Below are positions 33,600 to 46,300 of a stretch of 64,000 nucleotides of DNA, piece by piece (within the stretch, counting starts at the first letter, position 1; the number at the start of each line of letters is the position of its first letter). The position numbers were made by a program, and so were the translations under genes. The notes under the pieces are model-generated. The model saw only the letters and a program-made list of their open reading frames with translations. It had not been told where the DNA came from and did no database searches. The DNA comes from Rhodamnia argentea. Lineage: Eukaryota; Streptophyta; Magnoliopsida; Myrtales; Myrtaceae. The stretch is from NCBI RefSeq assembly GCF_020921035.1, contig NC_063154.1:32273727-32337726 (forward strand), in the 5' to 3' direction.

Positions 33600-34145
33600 C
33601 GGCTCAATACCCTTGAGAAAAACCAATTTTAAATCAAGTTTCAATTTCGCCCGAAATTTTTCTCTTTTTTTTGTCTCATCAAAAAGCACCAACTTTAATC
33701 AGTACCTAAATTCGCGTCTCAATTCTGGCCGGAACTTTTTATTGTCTTATAGAAAAAGCTCCAATTTTGAGTCGGCACATAAATTTTATCTCTCATCAAG
33801 TTTCTAGCCAATAATGCCGTTAAAGATTCCAATCATTCCACCCGTACTTGGTGAAAACTTGACAGGATTAGATTTGGATACCAACTAAATAATTGTGCTT
33901 TTATATTAGACAACGAAAAGTTCATATTAGAATTAGGACTCGATCTAAAGTTTTTTTTAAGAAAAACAAAATTGTTTAGGCCAAAATTGGGAATCAAGCT
34001 AATCCGGTGCCTCTTTACAAAACGAAAAAAAAATAAGTTTCGACCAAAAATGGGACCGGACCTCATGTTGATGCTTTTTAACAGAATTAAACTATTAATT
34101 ATTGATAACTTATCCCTCAGTCCATTAGTGAACTGTCTCCTCAAG
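33600..34145. mobile_element. Candidate foldback element with internal repeats
   Basis: Left half carries repeated 'CCAAYTTTRAGTCGGYACMTAAATT' units. The right half has them inverted ('AATTGGGAATCAAGC...CCGGTGCC'). No clear ends or target duplication. Confidence 0.35.
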
Positions 34146-35390
34146 GATTATAAAAGATGTTTCACCCGAAATATACTTGTTATTGTTTCGACTCATAGTC
34201 CCCAAAAATGACTGCAGTCTTATTTGTCAAAGAACAATAGAATACATTATAAAAAATTAATTAGTCAGCTGGATATTCGGTAATAAAAAAACTCTTTAAT
34301 TGATAGTTTGGTGCTGCTAAGAATAACAAAGTTGCGAAAATAGGTATTTTTGGTCAAGAAAATTGGGTATTAAATCCAATAAGATATTTTTTTCCATTTA
34401 TCAGAATTTAATTCGACACCTAAGCTTCGAGACTATACTTGAGCTCAAGACCTTGGCACCGAGCTCGGAACCCGACGGCCGGAGCCAAGACCTCAGCAAC
34501 CTAACTCAGAGACCACGAATGCCTGGATCGGGACCCTAATTTGGTTTTTAATAACAAGTGATTTGCCACCAATTTTAAAGTCCATGCAGGATTTGGTTTG
34601 TGACTTCATGTTTGCTTTGCTTCACACGAGGACAGCATGAGTTGCATCTGTGTACCCTTCATCCCCACATCATCCTACCAATCATTAACAGCTTGCCTGA
34701 AAATAGGCTTCTGATTCAGTTAAGAATCAGCTGTTTTTCCTTTTTTTAACCAACAATCAAAACCCTTCTCTTCATGGATTATTCACAAAATCACTATCAA
34801 TTATATTATGGCATTAATTAATTTCACAGATACATCATTTATTGTATATTGTTTCGTATGTGAGGCGCAACTGCATATCATCTTAAATTTGTATCGAAAG
34901 TACAAGAACTTTGTTAGCATAACAGTGTGACTTTAAGAATAATATTATATTATGGGCCTCAAATTCTTGAATGATTTTTGACCAAAAAAATTTCTTGAAG
35001 TAATATTTGACGAAAAAAAATTAAAGGAATGAACCCCATAATAATTTTTAATTATTTATTATTTATTATTTAGTTCAAAATAGACTGTTGATCTCAAAGT
35101 ATATTAAATAATGTCTCATATTCATTTCTCAAAGTATAACTGAACAATAAAATTTTCTAAAAATGTAATCAAGTCTTAGAACTTATCAAATTAATGCAAT
35201 CAAGTTCCTCTATTAACTCCATCCAATTTAGTTAAAGGAAAACATTGATGTGTTTTTTTTTTTTTTTAGACTTTCTTAAGACACGGGAAGTTAATGTAGG
35301 TCCCACCAAGAAAATTAAAAAGGATAAAAGGATAAAAAAAAATGGTGGTGCTATTTCCACCTCCATTTCGTCTAATCCACTCTTTTTTTT
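34146..35390. other. Intergenic
   Basis: A GC-richer patch 34430-34540 ('GAGCTCAAGACCTTGGCACC', 'GACCTCAGCAACC') resembles text at 49000-49140 and 49420-49550, so it is probably an element fragment. The rest is AT-rich. Confidence 0.4.
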
Positions 35391-35395
35391 TCGAT

Positions 35396-36465
35396 CAAAT
35401 GACTGAAATACCCTTCTCTCTTCAATTCATTGTTTCTTTTTTTATTAGCCCAACTGACATAACTGCCTTTATTTCTATTTTCTCTCTTAAATTATCAATT
35501 TCACAAAATAAATGTCAAATTACATCCAATAAAATATCATCTTATCATGCATCATATTATCATTTTGCCTAGAGAAAGTTGTTATTTTTTAATTTATGTT
35601 ATCATTAATTGTACAAGAAATTTCTAGTTATAACTTCTTATGAAAACATAATTAACTACCTATTTTTTTTATGAAATTGTTTGAGGGAAACTTTATTTCA
35701 AAATTGAAATATAAAATTCATTCTAATTATCTAATAGATTTTGACCTTGTGAGTGATTTTTCGGAATAAATTTGTAGGTTTGTAAAGTTAAACATAGCTG
35801 ATTTGTGTTTTCTTTTGAGCTATTCACATTTTAATAAGAATTGCAAGATGGAGTTGAAAATTTATTCATATACTTTGCACTGTCAAACTCGCATTAGATT
35901 TTTTTTAGGGGAAAGTTTTAAGCATATTATAAATTTTTTTATCTACTTGCTATGAGATTAAATTTACGATTGACATTAATTACTTTCCATATAATAGGAG
36001 TTGAACATAAAGAAGTTTCATGTTTTTTCTTTTATGTGTTTATTATTTGTTAATATTTAGATATGATCTACATATAATATGTTTGATATTTGATCATGCT
36101 TTTAACAAAATTAACCTTTTCCATATTTTGATCAATTTTTCTTTTCGATTTTTTATCAAGATCAACTAAATAATTAAACCGAATTTTAATTTTCTACTTT
36201 GAAATATAGTTGCACTCACACTATTCGGAAAAAAGGCAATTAATTTTGTATTCATAAGCTGCCATAAATAGAAATTTCTTGTGAATGAAAATATGAGACC
36301 AAAAATTAAAATTGACAGCATTCTCTAGGCAAAATGATCATAAGATTGAATTGTGAAATTAATGTGAGAGATGACAGAAATAAATGCAGTTTTGGGGATT
36401 AACCTAATTCAAAAAATAGAAATAATAAATTGAAGAGAGAGATGAGGGTATTTCGCTAAGTCAAC
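35396..36465. mobile_element. Non-autonomous element with ~190/150-bp inverted ends
   Basis: Left arm 35396-35581 and right arm about 36319-36465 are inverted matches: 'GAAATACCC.TC' / 'GAGGGTATTTCG', 'CTTTATTTCTATTTTCTCTC' / 'GAGAGATGACAGAAATAAATG', 'CATTTTGCCTAGAGAA' / 'TTCTCTAGGCAAAATG'. The 740-bp interior is AT-rich with no frame. Flanking duplications not resolved. Confidence 0.65.
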
Positions 36466-36479
36466 ACCGCAAAAAAAAA

Positions 36480-37118
36480 TTAGAAAATGAAAAAGGATAA
36501 GAAAGGCAAACTTTTCATCTTCTTGGTCGAGCTCACATTACCCGACTAAGTGCATAATAAGTCCTAAAACTAATCCAGAAAAAAAAAAAAAAAAAGTGTC
36601 ATTCCGTTGACTCCATTCAATTTGACTAACGAAAAAGGCCCTTGCTAACCAGAGGTCAAATGCGAGCCACGAGTTTGTGGCTGGCAAATAATGATAACTA
36701 AAAGAAAAGAAATCGTGAAAAAAAAGTAATAACAAGCATAACACGGTTAGTATCGTGTGACCGTCAAGTAAGAGTCCACCAAGGAAAAATGCGGACGAGG
36801 CTAGTTTCTTATTATTAAAAAACACGTGACTTTTTTGTTCTTCTTTATTTTGTTTTATTTTTTTTTATTTTTTTCTCTTTTCTTCTTCCTTTCCTCGGGG
36901 GCGCCCTTCATCTTCTTCAAGTTGCTGCACCTAGGAGAAGAAGCAATGAGGGTGATGCCCTCTGTCGGCGATGACTTGGGTAACAGCGCGATCTCTTAAC
37001 GAACTGCAGTTTGGATTCTCGGTGTAATCAAGAAATCCAGGGCCCAGAACCAGAAAAATCATATTTGTCATCGCACATTAGTGAATGCATTAGGAGACAT
37101 GAATCTGGTCAACAACAT
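36480..37118. other. Intergenic downstream of hydrolase
   Basis: T-rich stretch 36840-36890 and a GC island near 36900-36980 without a supported gene. It may include 3'-UTR of the hydrolase. Confidence 0.4.
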
Positions 37119-38807
37119 TTACAAAAGGAAGAGCTTCAAATGCTTGATGAACTCCTTGGGCTTCTCCAAGTTCACGGCATGCCCTGCATTCTTGATCACC
37201 ACCAGTTCAGCATTGTCCCCAATGTGCCTGACCCGATGTGAGCGCATTAGCGTCAGAGATGAACGAATCATCGTATGCGTCGGCAATATCATACGTCGAG
37301 GAAAAAAGGAAAAACAGAAATGGGGAAAAGGGAAGGAGATAGTTTCAAATAAATTGAAGCTTCACCTTTTTAATCTGTGACCCAGCTCCAGGGGGAATAT
37401 CTGATCTTGCTCTCCCCATACCAACAATGTGGGCTGCTCCAAATTTGGGAAGCATGCACAGGAAAACAATGTTTAGCAGTTTGATTCAGATAAATTCATG
37501 TGGAGAGGAAATGAAGAAATCATGATTCTATGATCTTCGCAAAGCTATAAGACAGAGTGAATTTTATCGAGAGTCAAATGAACGTCCTTCATGCTTTCAA
37601 ACATGTCACTCGGAGTTTCAATCTTTTTTTTGTCAATCAGATGGTTCGGTCTTGCTATCACTTTGGATCGGATCACTTCCACCGACTCCTGAAAACACGT
37701 GGAGAACATTTTCTTGGTGATTACCATAATGATCATGGTGACAACCCATCACAGGGCGGCCGGAAAATCGAAGTTACAAACTCTACAGCAGACAGATTGA
37801 GGATGGGAATTGTCACACTTCTCTTGGAAGCCTAGGTCACAAAGGACAAAATGCACCAGTATATGTTTCCTCGCATTCATCTTAACACAATCCATATTCC
37901 AGACTCCAGAGCAGATTAGCATTTGCATGAATTGAATTTTGCTGCACTTGAGTAAAATTTGAAAGAAGATGAACCTGTCTGATTTTTGGTAGATTCGACT
38001 GTCCTCGATCTTTGAGGATCTCTTGGATCAATTCTCCTTTCTCTTCAACAAACTCTGAACACATGACCTGTACAAATTCAACTCTCTCAAGAGCATACGA
38101 ACCCTTGTTTATGCAAATCTACGTAGACTTTTTAACCAGATGTTAGTGCCGGTTCGAGGACGTCGACCAAGATTGGAACCTACCTTGATGAAATCACTTA
38201 GGAAAAAAGAGGGAACACCTGTGGCGGGCCGGACAAAGGAGACTCGCATCAATTCCCTAAGCTTCTCGGGCGTCTGCGGCATCAAAACCTGCTTCGCCTC
38301 CTCCAAACTCTTGACCGGGAACAATCCCGCCTTCAGGTCCTCCTCCTCCAAGCACACCCCGGTGCAGCACAACACCAACCGGTCCAATGCCTGCGGGTAC
38401 TGCACGGCCATGCTGTACGCCACGAACCCGCCGTAGCTTATCCCAACCATGCTCATCCTCTCCACGCCCTGCAAACCCATCAACCTCATCAGGCATCGTG
38501 CCTGGAACGACTCGGTCCGATCAGGGAGCGACGTGTAAGACCGGCCAAAGAAGATCAGGTCCGGCACGTACACGTTGAACCTCGGGGTGAAGTGGTGAAG
38601 GGCCTCTGCGTATTGCCACATCGCATTCGCGCCAAACCCGTGGACTAGGACGAGGTTAGGCTTGGATGGTTTGCGGAATTTGGGGACCCAGCAGTGCATG
38701 ATCGTCCCGTCCCCGAGGCCGGTCGACACGGAGCGAAGGCCTGATTTCGTGAACCAGTAGCGGTAGAACCAATCCCTAGATGCGGTGAAGCTGAAGCATT
38801 TCGACAT
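37119..38807 (-). CDS. Alpha/beta-hydrolase fold protein (plant MES/epoxide-hydrolase-like family)
   Basis: Four exons on the minus strand: 38807-38184, 38067-37975, 37433-37366 and 37227-37119, all with GT-AG junctions and consistent phases, give 297 residues. Start chosen at 'MSKCFSFTASRDWFYRYWF' because plant relatives begin at this motif; an upstream in-frame ATG at 38891 would add 28 residues. Oxyanion region 'LVHGFGANAMWQ', nucleophile elbow 'GISYGG' (Ser), acidic residue in 'WGEQDQIFP' and histidine in 'NAGHAVN' form a complete triad, so the enzyme should be active. The substrate is not known for this subfamily. Length and exon structure look intact. Confidence 0.92.
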
Positions 38808-38891
38808 GCTTGGAGATTTCCTTGACATTGGACGGTCAATCCGAACTACAAAGTGTATTATTTGATCCTGGTTTCGCGCTTCTAACTTCAA

Positions 38892-39871
38892 ATTCGCAAG
38901 AGAGATAATGATTTCTTCATGGCCACAAGAATTGGTGTTTCAACAAGACTGGAAATTTGTTGGGATAAAAGTTAGAATTTGGAATGGAAAAAGATTAGGA
39001 TGTGAGGCAAGAACTTGGTCTTTAGAAAATTCGCTCTGCGTTGGAGGCCCTAGGACCAAAAGACCAAACACCAATCTAGGATTTTACAGCAAAAAGTATC
39101 TCTCACAACCAGGAGTTAATGTCCAAAATAGACTAGCCACAACTTGTTTCCTAATTTCTGGAGCTGTCATTAATATTTGACAATTTCTTACTTCATCCAT
39201 TTTGGCAAGAAACTGAATTCTTGTCTTCCCACATGATTAAGATGTTATCCAACCCTGTTCGATTTAATTTAAATGAATATGCAACCCAACAACAATATCT
39301 TTGGAGAATTATCCAAAACTTCTAAACATGTTACAATTATGTCAATTCAATCCTAAACCTTTTATTATTATCAATTCAGTCCTAAACCTTTTACATTTGT
39401 TATTTAAATGAATATGCTACCCACTGCACAAAGATCTCTCTAGCAAATCTTAAGACCTTTTAAACCAAGTAAAATTCCCGATTACTTGTACAACAAAACC
39501 ATTTGTAGTTTCAATTTCATGGGGTGAAAATTTTCTATTTAGTTGGTTTTTGAAACTTGATTGGTGATGTTAGGTTAGGCCTTAATAAAATGTTTGACTG
39601 TTTAGAGCTGTGTTTGGAGATCACGCCAAAAGCAGAAATTCCACCATGCTGAGAATAGCTGGAGTAAAAGCAGCAGCTCAAGAAGCAACTTTTATGGTTG
39701 AAAATCAGAATGTTGGATTGCTAAACACAAGCCACAAAGCCCAGACACAAAATGCCTCTTTTAAGTTGTATCCTCAAAGGATGAATCCACTGGAGACTAT
39801 AAAACCAAGCATCAAGGAGTGCATCTAAAGGACACTAATCATTATTGAAGGGCACTGATAATAGGCGTCGG
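38892..39871. other. Intergenic between hydrolase and PP2C
   Basis: At 39300-39420 there is a half foldback ('GGAGAATTATCCAAAACTTCTAAAC', 'CAATTCAGTCCTAAACC') related to 50026-50582. 39600-39830 resembles a decayed MITE. No gene supported. Confidence 0.4.
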
Positions 39872-40025
39872 AATCTCATCACCTTTTTCATAGGCAAGGA
39901 AAAAAAAACGCAGGCAGAGCTGCACTGACTTACCCACGATAAGTCCGAAATCTCATCACCTTTTTCATAGGCAAGGAAAAAAAAACGCAGGCAGAGCTGC
40001 ACTGACTTACCCACGATAAGTCCGA
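39872..40025. repeat. Perfect 77-bp tandem duplication
   Basis: Copies 39872-39948 and 39949-40025 are identical by eye, including a run of nine A. It lies 375 bp past the PP2C stop, possibly inside the 3'-UTR or just after it. Confidence 0.92.
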
Positions 40026-40399
40026 AACGGAGGTAAGTAGGAGAATCGATGTCCGACAGCCAATTTTCTGGGGTATCGGTAGTTCTTTGCTGTGATGATT
40101 GCCATATAACAACACTCATTCTACAAAATAAATAAATCCAACTTATGTATTCACACAGCTTCGGAAGGTATGAGCAAATTACAAACACGAATTGCAAATG
40201 AACCTACATATTGGAAGGAACAAACCAACAGCAAGCCGCACACACGAGTGCAGTAACATTATGTATGAACTTACAGAATGTTAAATTCGCAAGTAATAAA
40301 CCTAGTCCGAAATCATTTTTTCCCCATACTCATGAAGGATTATGAACGACATCTCGAGCCAATTTTCCCCCTATACCGTTAATATACAAGCTTTTGGTG

Positions 40400-43300
40400 C
40401 TACGCCTTTAGACGAACAACGATGCAGGATATGTCGTCCTTACTATCTCTATTTACCGCTTCAGCCACGAGGCTCTTGGCCGCCCTCAAAGGGTCCTTCA
40501 TCCTCCGAGCAATGTCGATCGCCTCCTGATTAGACATGACCTGCATCAACGCAGCCAATAGTAAACACCGAAAACCACGATGAACAGTACCGAAGATTTA
40601 TGAAGAGCGAATGGAAAGGGGGTGGATATCACCTTCCATAGACCGTCACTCGCAAGGATGAGAAAATCAGTGTCTTGGTCGACATCAGTGCTTTGTACAT
40701 CGGGATCAGACCGCAAGTGCGATTTGAGGTTCTTGTCTCCAAAAGCACGAGACACTGCCAACTGGCCATTCACTCTTGCAACATCTCCTGATATATTGTA
40801 AGACAATTAAATTACTTATCTGTGCATGTTTGAGGTCTAGCTTTCCATTTTCTTGACACAAGATCTAGTACCGACAAGAAAGGATTAAGTTAGCATTGGT
40901 GATAGTTCTCCATAGAAACAGTGACTATTTCTGTATGTAATGCGGAACCTACTTGGCAGATTAACATAGGCCTTCAACTATGAAAGCACGCTCTTGATTC
41001 TACATTTTGTCATGCAAAGGATGTGCTTCTTACGAAATTATCAGTCCGCTGATCTGATTCATCATGCACAGAGTTGCTTCCCCATGCACTCATCAATTGA
41101 TCTCCCCAGTAAGACCACATTCTTATCTCCTGATTAATAATCTGACTATTCTCTCTATAGAAATTCTAATTTTAATTAGGTGCACAATGAAGCAGCTACA
41201 TTTTGAAGGTGCTGTCAATATCTGTTGTACAGAATTGGCCTACAAAATAGGCATGTTGGGAAGATGGCTACAGGTGTTAAGCTAAACTTTGCTTATATGA
41301 GGCATTCATGCACATTGGACATGCCAATGGAAACCCCAAAAGTAGTTCTCCAGCCAAATGCTAAAGAAGCAGAAGTTGGTGGATCAAGCCCTACCAAATC
41401 TAGAGTTGTAGAGAATGTGGAAATTCTACTTCACCGTGTGAACTGTAAGATGATTGCACACTTGTGCTTACTCATAGGTATGTAAACTAGTAGAAATATT
41501 CTAATCTAGGGTTCATTTTAAGAATATCAGCTGCATATCCACAGACAAAAAGCTGAAGATACATTAGAGATAAGTATTAATTTCGAAGGCAGAGAAGAAA
41601 TAGTTCAAGGAACAAGAAGGAATTCACTACGAGAAACTGGAGAATGTAAAATGCTAGGAGTGTTTATTTCAAAGGCATGAGAAAATAAGAATTTGACCAA
41701 CAATCATGATTCTTCTTCATGGAGTCACCAATCAAGCATGGCATCTGAATTTTCAATTCCCACCAAACCCTACCTTAAAAACAAAACCTTCACAAGAAAG
41801 AACTAACGGAGGATAACTAAAAAAAGCCTCAGTTATTGGCCTTAATTGGATTTTCGAACTATAAGAAAGATTTGAACATATGCCATCTCTCCTACATACC
41901 CACATGCCTCCAGGTCACAACAATGGACAAGAAGAACAGCTATCCATGCCGTTCACAAATTAGATAAATGTGCAATGTCCATTGCTTTAAAACACAAAGT
42001 AGGATATTGAGATTCTGACTGCTGGTTTAACTGATGTTGTTTTGAATGAACCAATCTAATTGGTCTATTGAAAAATAAAAGGAACCATAAGAAAGATTTC
42101 GAATGCACGTTCTATAACAGAATGTGCTTGGATGTAAACAAAAGCTCGTAGCCCTCGATTTCTCAAACCTCGAACCTGTTATACAACAGGTTACTTTTCT
42201 TAGTACTTACATACTAAGTTACTAGCTATGCCATAAATCTAATACATAAATACAACGTGTAAACATGGGCAACAGCTCATTCCCTACTAGGTGGGCCATA
42301 TGAATGGATCTCTCGCCATGTCAATGTGATCTTAAATAGTTCCATGTCCTCCAAATTTGAGTTTTCATTTGTGTCCCATATCCTCCTCGACCAATTTGGA
42401 CATGACCAACATAAAGGAGATTTGTTGAAAGAAAAATGGCCGAAAAACAGCCCGCCCTCATCATTTTCTGTACTTCTTGTAATGAGGAGATTACACCATG
42501 AAAAAGACTGTTGAACAACATATTCTATTGCGAACAGAAATACACCGTGTAACTCAGTAGCAGCAAAGACCATTGAAACCGTAGTCCATGTTTGTGATTG
42601 ATCACGTCAAGGTAACATACTATAGGTCTATTCTAGACTACCATAGTATCATCAGGAACATAAATATAGATAATTTATCCTCAAAAAACGCATAACTCCA
42701 TCTTGCACATTTGAGTAATAAATAAAGATGCTTAAGTGACAGGAAAGAAACAGGAGGGCATTCATTGAGTTGAATCCTCTCGGCATTTTATACACTCTTC
42801 ACTTACGGTATAGTGGAAAGATTAATTCATACTATTTTGTATTTCCAATCTTTTGTGCCTAATCTGGAACATGGGTGGCTCCCCTTCTACAGCAGCTTTG
42901 TACAGGGGCAGTAGCCCTTAGTACCTTCTTAATGGAATTATGCATATCATTCCAGCAACAAAAAGTGGAAACCGAAGATCACAAAATACCAAAACTGAGC
43001 AAAGGTTGCTGTATGAGAGACAGTTCTGGGTGGTTAGACGTGCACAATCAAACTCCTGGCGAGCTCTCCGTAGGATTTATTGTTTCTCTGTGCTCTATCC
43101 AATACTACGTCCTTTTAACCATGCAGATAGTGGAGATCTTTTTCTTGAAGTCTCTATCTGTCTCCATCGGTCTCCCATGCCCTCTTTCCTCATTTATCTC
43201 TACTATAATAGTACACATTCTTGTTGAGAAGGACGCACAAGAAACTGCTAGAGTTCCAAAGACAAACATCAATGGAAAGTGAAAAATTGCTGTCCATAGA

Positions 43301-46300
43301 AGAGAATGTTTTTAACTCCTTTTTAGGCATTTCAAGCTTTGAGCTTATGCCCTTTTATGTACCAAATCTATTTCATGTGGTGAGAAAAGGTCAACATATC
43401 CCCACGGTCAAGGTACATCACTCAAAAAACAATGGGAATTTAAGATGCAAGTCGGTACATAGAGTAACATTTGTTAGTCTCTCTTTCAAGAGATCTATCA
43501 TTAGCTTAGAGAACAAATTGACTCTAGATGGAGAACACATTGATCTAACTCTAGAGTCAATTACAGCACAACGTATAAGGAAAGAAGTTTCAAGTTTGCA
43601 ATTGTGAGATTGTATTAGCTTTGTGGAGCCAGTGCTGAAGTTAAAACTTAATCAAGAGAAGGTCCCAAAGGGGATAGAGCCAAACATATGGATCTCTTTC
43701 GTCATCAAACATAGGGTATGATCTACATTTTTGTGCTTTGATATCAAGCAAGAGAGAGTTTTTCTTTTCATTTTTCTAACAAAACCTTCTTTTACCCTAA
43801 TCTTGCATTGCAATTCTTAGGATCAACATACCTTGCTACTGCCGGATTCATCTGAAGTCCGAAATCATGTACATGCTTCATATTAAAATCTCCATCAATT
43901 GTTATCGCATATTACATTAAGGAAATAAACGGAAAATTCAACTGCAGTGCAGGATCAGAATGCAAGAAAAAGAAAAAAAACAGCCACTATAATCTACCAC
44001 ATGCAACCATTCTCAATGATAAGCAAGTCAGCTATTCAACTCACAGCAACTTTTAGCAAAGTGTTATGAAGAACACCAATAATTATTTAAACAGTTCCTT
44101 ATCATTTCTGCCTCTAAAATGCCACAAATATTAAGGAAAATGGATCAAGTGAGACAACAAGTACAAATTCCATTGTAATTGCGCATGGGAAGACACAGGC
44201 ATAAGTTCATTTGGTAAATATTGCAACCCAAGATAATAAGAACAGCATTTTCCACGTAACTAGGGCAGGGTACATGGATATTTTGCACTATTAATCTCTA
44301 CGTGGTGTCTTATCCTCCTTGACAGGATCTGGCGTGTATATAAAACAAATATGCATACATGTACATGTTGTTGTCACGTATATATGCATGTCAAAGAAAG
44401 AATGTTAAAACTTATAAAGTGCACCTAGAAGATATGCCAGTATAATTACGACCTCCAGTCACTGTTTTACCATCATAGAGATCTTTTTCCTCAAATATTT
44501 GCAAGTTTCAGCATCACTTTTTAGCAGTCATATGCAATAACTTTTGAATCACACTAAGCTAAATGACATACTACAAAACACATATAAGGTGTTTCAAAAG
44601 TAAGAATTTTAAAGCAAAATTAAGTCTTTATAACACTAGATACATGGGTATCATGTGCTAAAGCTTGTGCTAGATAGCAAGAATTTAGAACAAATCAATT
44701 CTGTGCAGCCAAAATCAATACTAGTAGACTACAGTGAATGTCCTCAGAACTGGAACTTCAGGCAAGCAGCACTCCGATCTAAGCACAATATATGGATTTC
44801 ATGGACACGGTAAACATGTGAAAGATTTCCCTGCACAAAGCCCTTAGGACCAATCTCATTTATGATGTGAGCTGGGGTTTACCAGGGTGACCAAGTTTTT
44901 ACAGCTCTAATGAATAATGATAGCTGTTTTAGTCAACCTCAAGTTCAAACCTCAAGCTGACAAAATGACCCCGACATAACTTGAATTAAGTTCTTCCCGG
45001 TAATCTAATGATCAATGACATCATAGGCAACCCCACTCAGCTCATGTAAATTCTATTCCATCCAGAAGGAGTTAGAAAAATACTGGCGCAACATTCATCT
45101 CTGAAGTTGATTTTTCATCCCAGTAAGAGACGGTGTTAAAAATCATAAAGCAAAAGGTATACTAGCATAAGAATTAGGTCAGACCTGGCATGTTCGAGAC
45201 GAATCCACCTCTGTTTTCAATGCTGCCTCGCTCGGTGTTAGGCTCATGGTCTATAGACATTTGTACTGCCTGTCCTTTCCTCGAAAGTACAGCCCGGGAA
45301 TCTCCAACATTTGCAACCCATAGCTTGCTCCCATTTACAAGGATTGCAGTGACAGCTGTGGACCCACCACGTCCTAGGTCAGGATTGTGTGACAAGATTG
45401 CTTGATCTGTTTTCTCATAGGCTCTAGCAATAGATCGGTCCGGATCAGTCCAAAAGTTCTCCTGGACTCATTAAATTGAAAGATCACAATGTAAGAACAA
45501 ATCTTTCCGATGACTAAGGCATTATTAAGTACAATGGAAATTGCCGATATCCCTTTTCTTATAGGCTTTTCACCATATCAGTCTAGCCTCTTCAGGATAT
45601 TCAAAATGTGAAAGGAGTGCAAAAAAGCTGTTGCAACAGGAATTTAAACCGGTGCTACTCAGTGTCAAGACTTGGTAGAATTTTCCGTACGCCAACTGAA
45701 ATCCAGTGATAAAAGGCTATATGACTAGTACATTTGTCAGGTTGCAGTACACGCACCAAGTGTAACATTTGCCTACTCTTAGATTTCTTGTAAGTAAACC
45801 TGAAGTGCTACCCTAGTATGATCCCTCCCGAGTACCGTGTTGGACACCGCTGAATTGGTTGGAGAGAAGCATCATCATGACACAGGCAACAAACACAAGA
45901 AGAGGTTAACGACAAAGAAAAACTCAAGCAAGAGAAAAAAAGGTAGCATGACAATGGAATTTAGGGTAATTAAGCTATTGGTACTTATTCAGATTTCGTT
46001 CTCACTATCTGTTGACAAGGTCGAAGCTATTATATCTAATTATTTTATCAATAGTTTTCATCAATAAAAGAAAAAATAAAAAAGTAATCTTAAGCCAAGT
46101 TGACATAAGAACTCAACCTCAAGTTGACTCAAAAATTCAAACTCGATACTTGACTCAAGCTCCATGGAGCTTCACTTCTCACTTATACTCAACTTATTGG
46201 GAGCCAGACTTAACTAGCCGCATGACTACCGAACAACGAAGTTTCTAATTAAAACTCTATTGACATTATGCTCAGACACGAGCTTTATTTATGTATTTAT

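Noticed and set aside
42875-43607. Frames of 128-135 codons in the PP2C intron
   Set aside because: No recognisable domain, no consistent splice signals and no homologue known to me.
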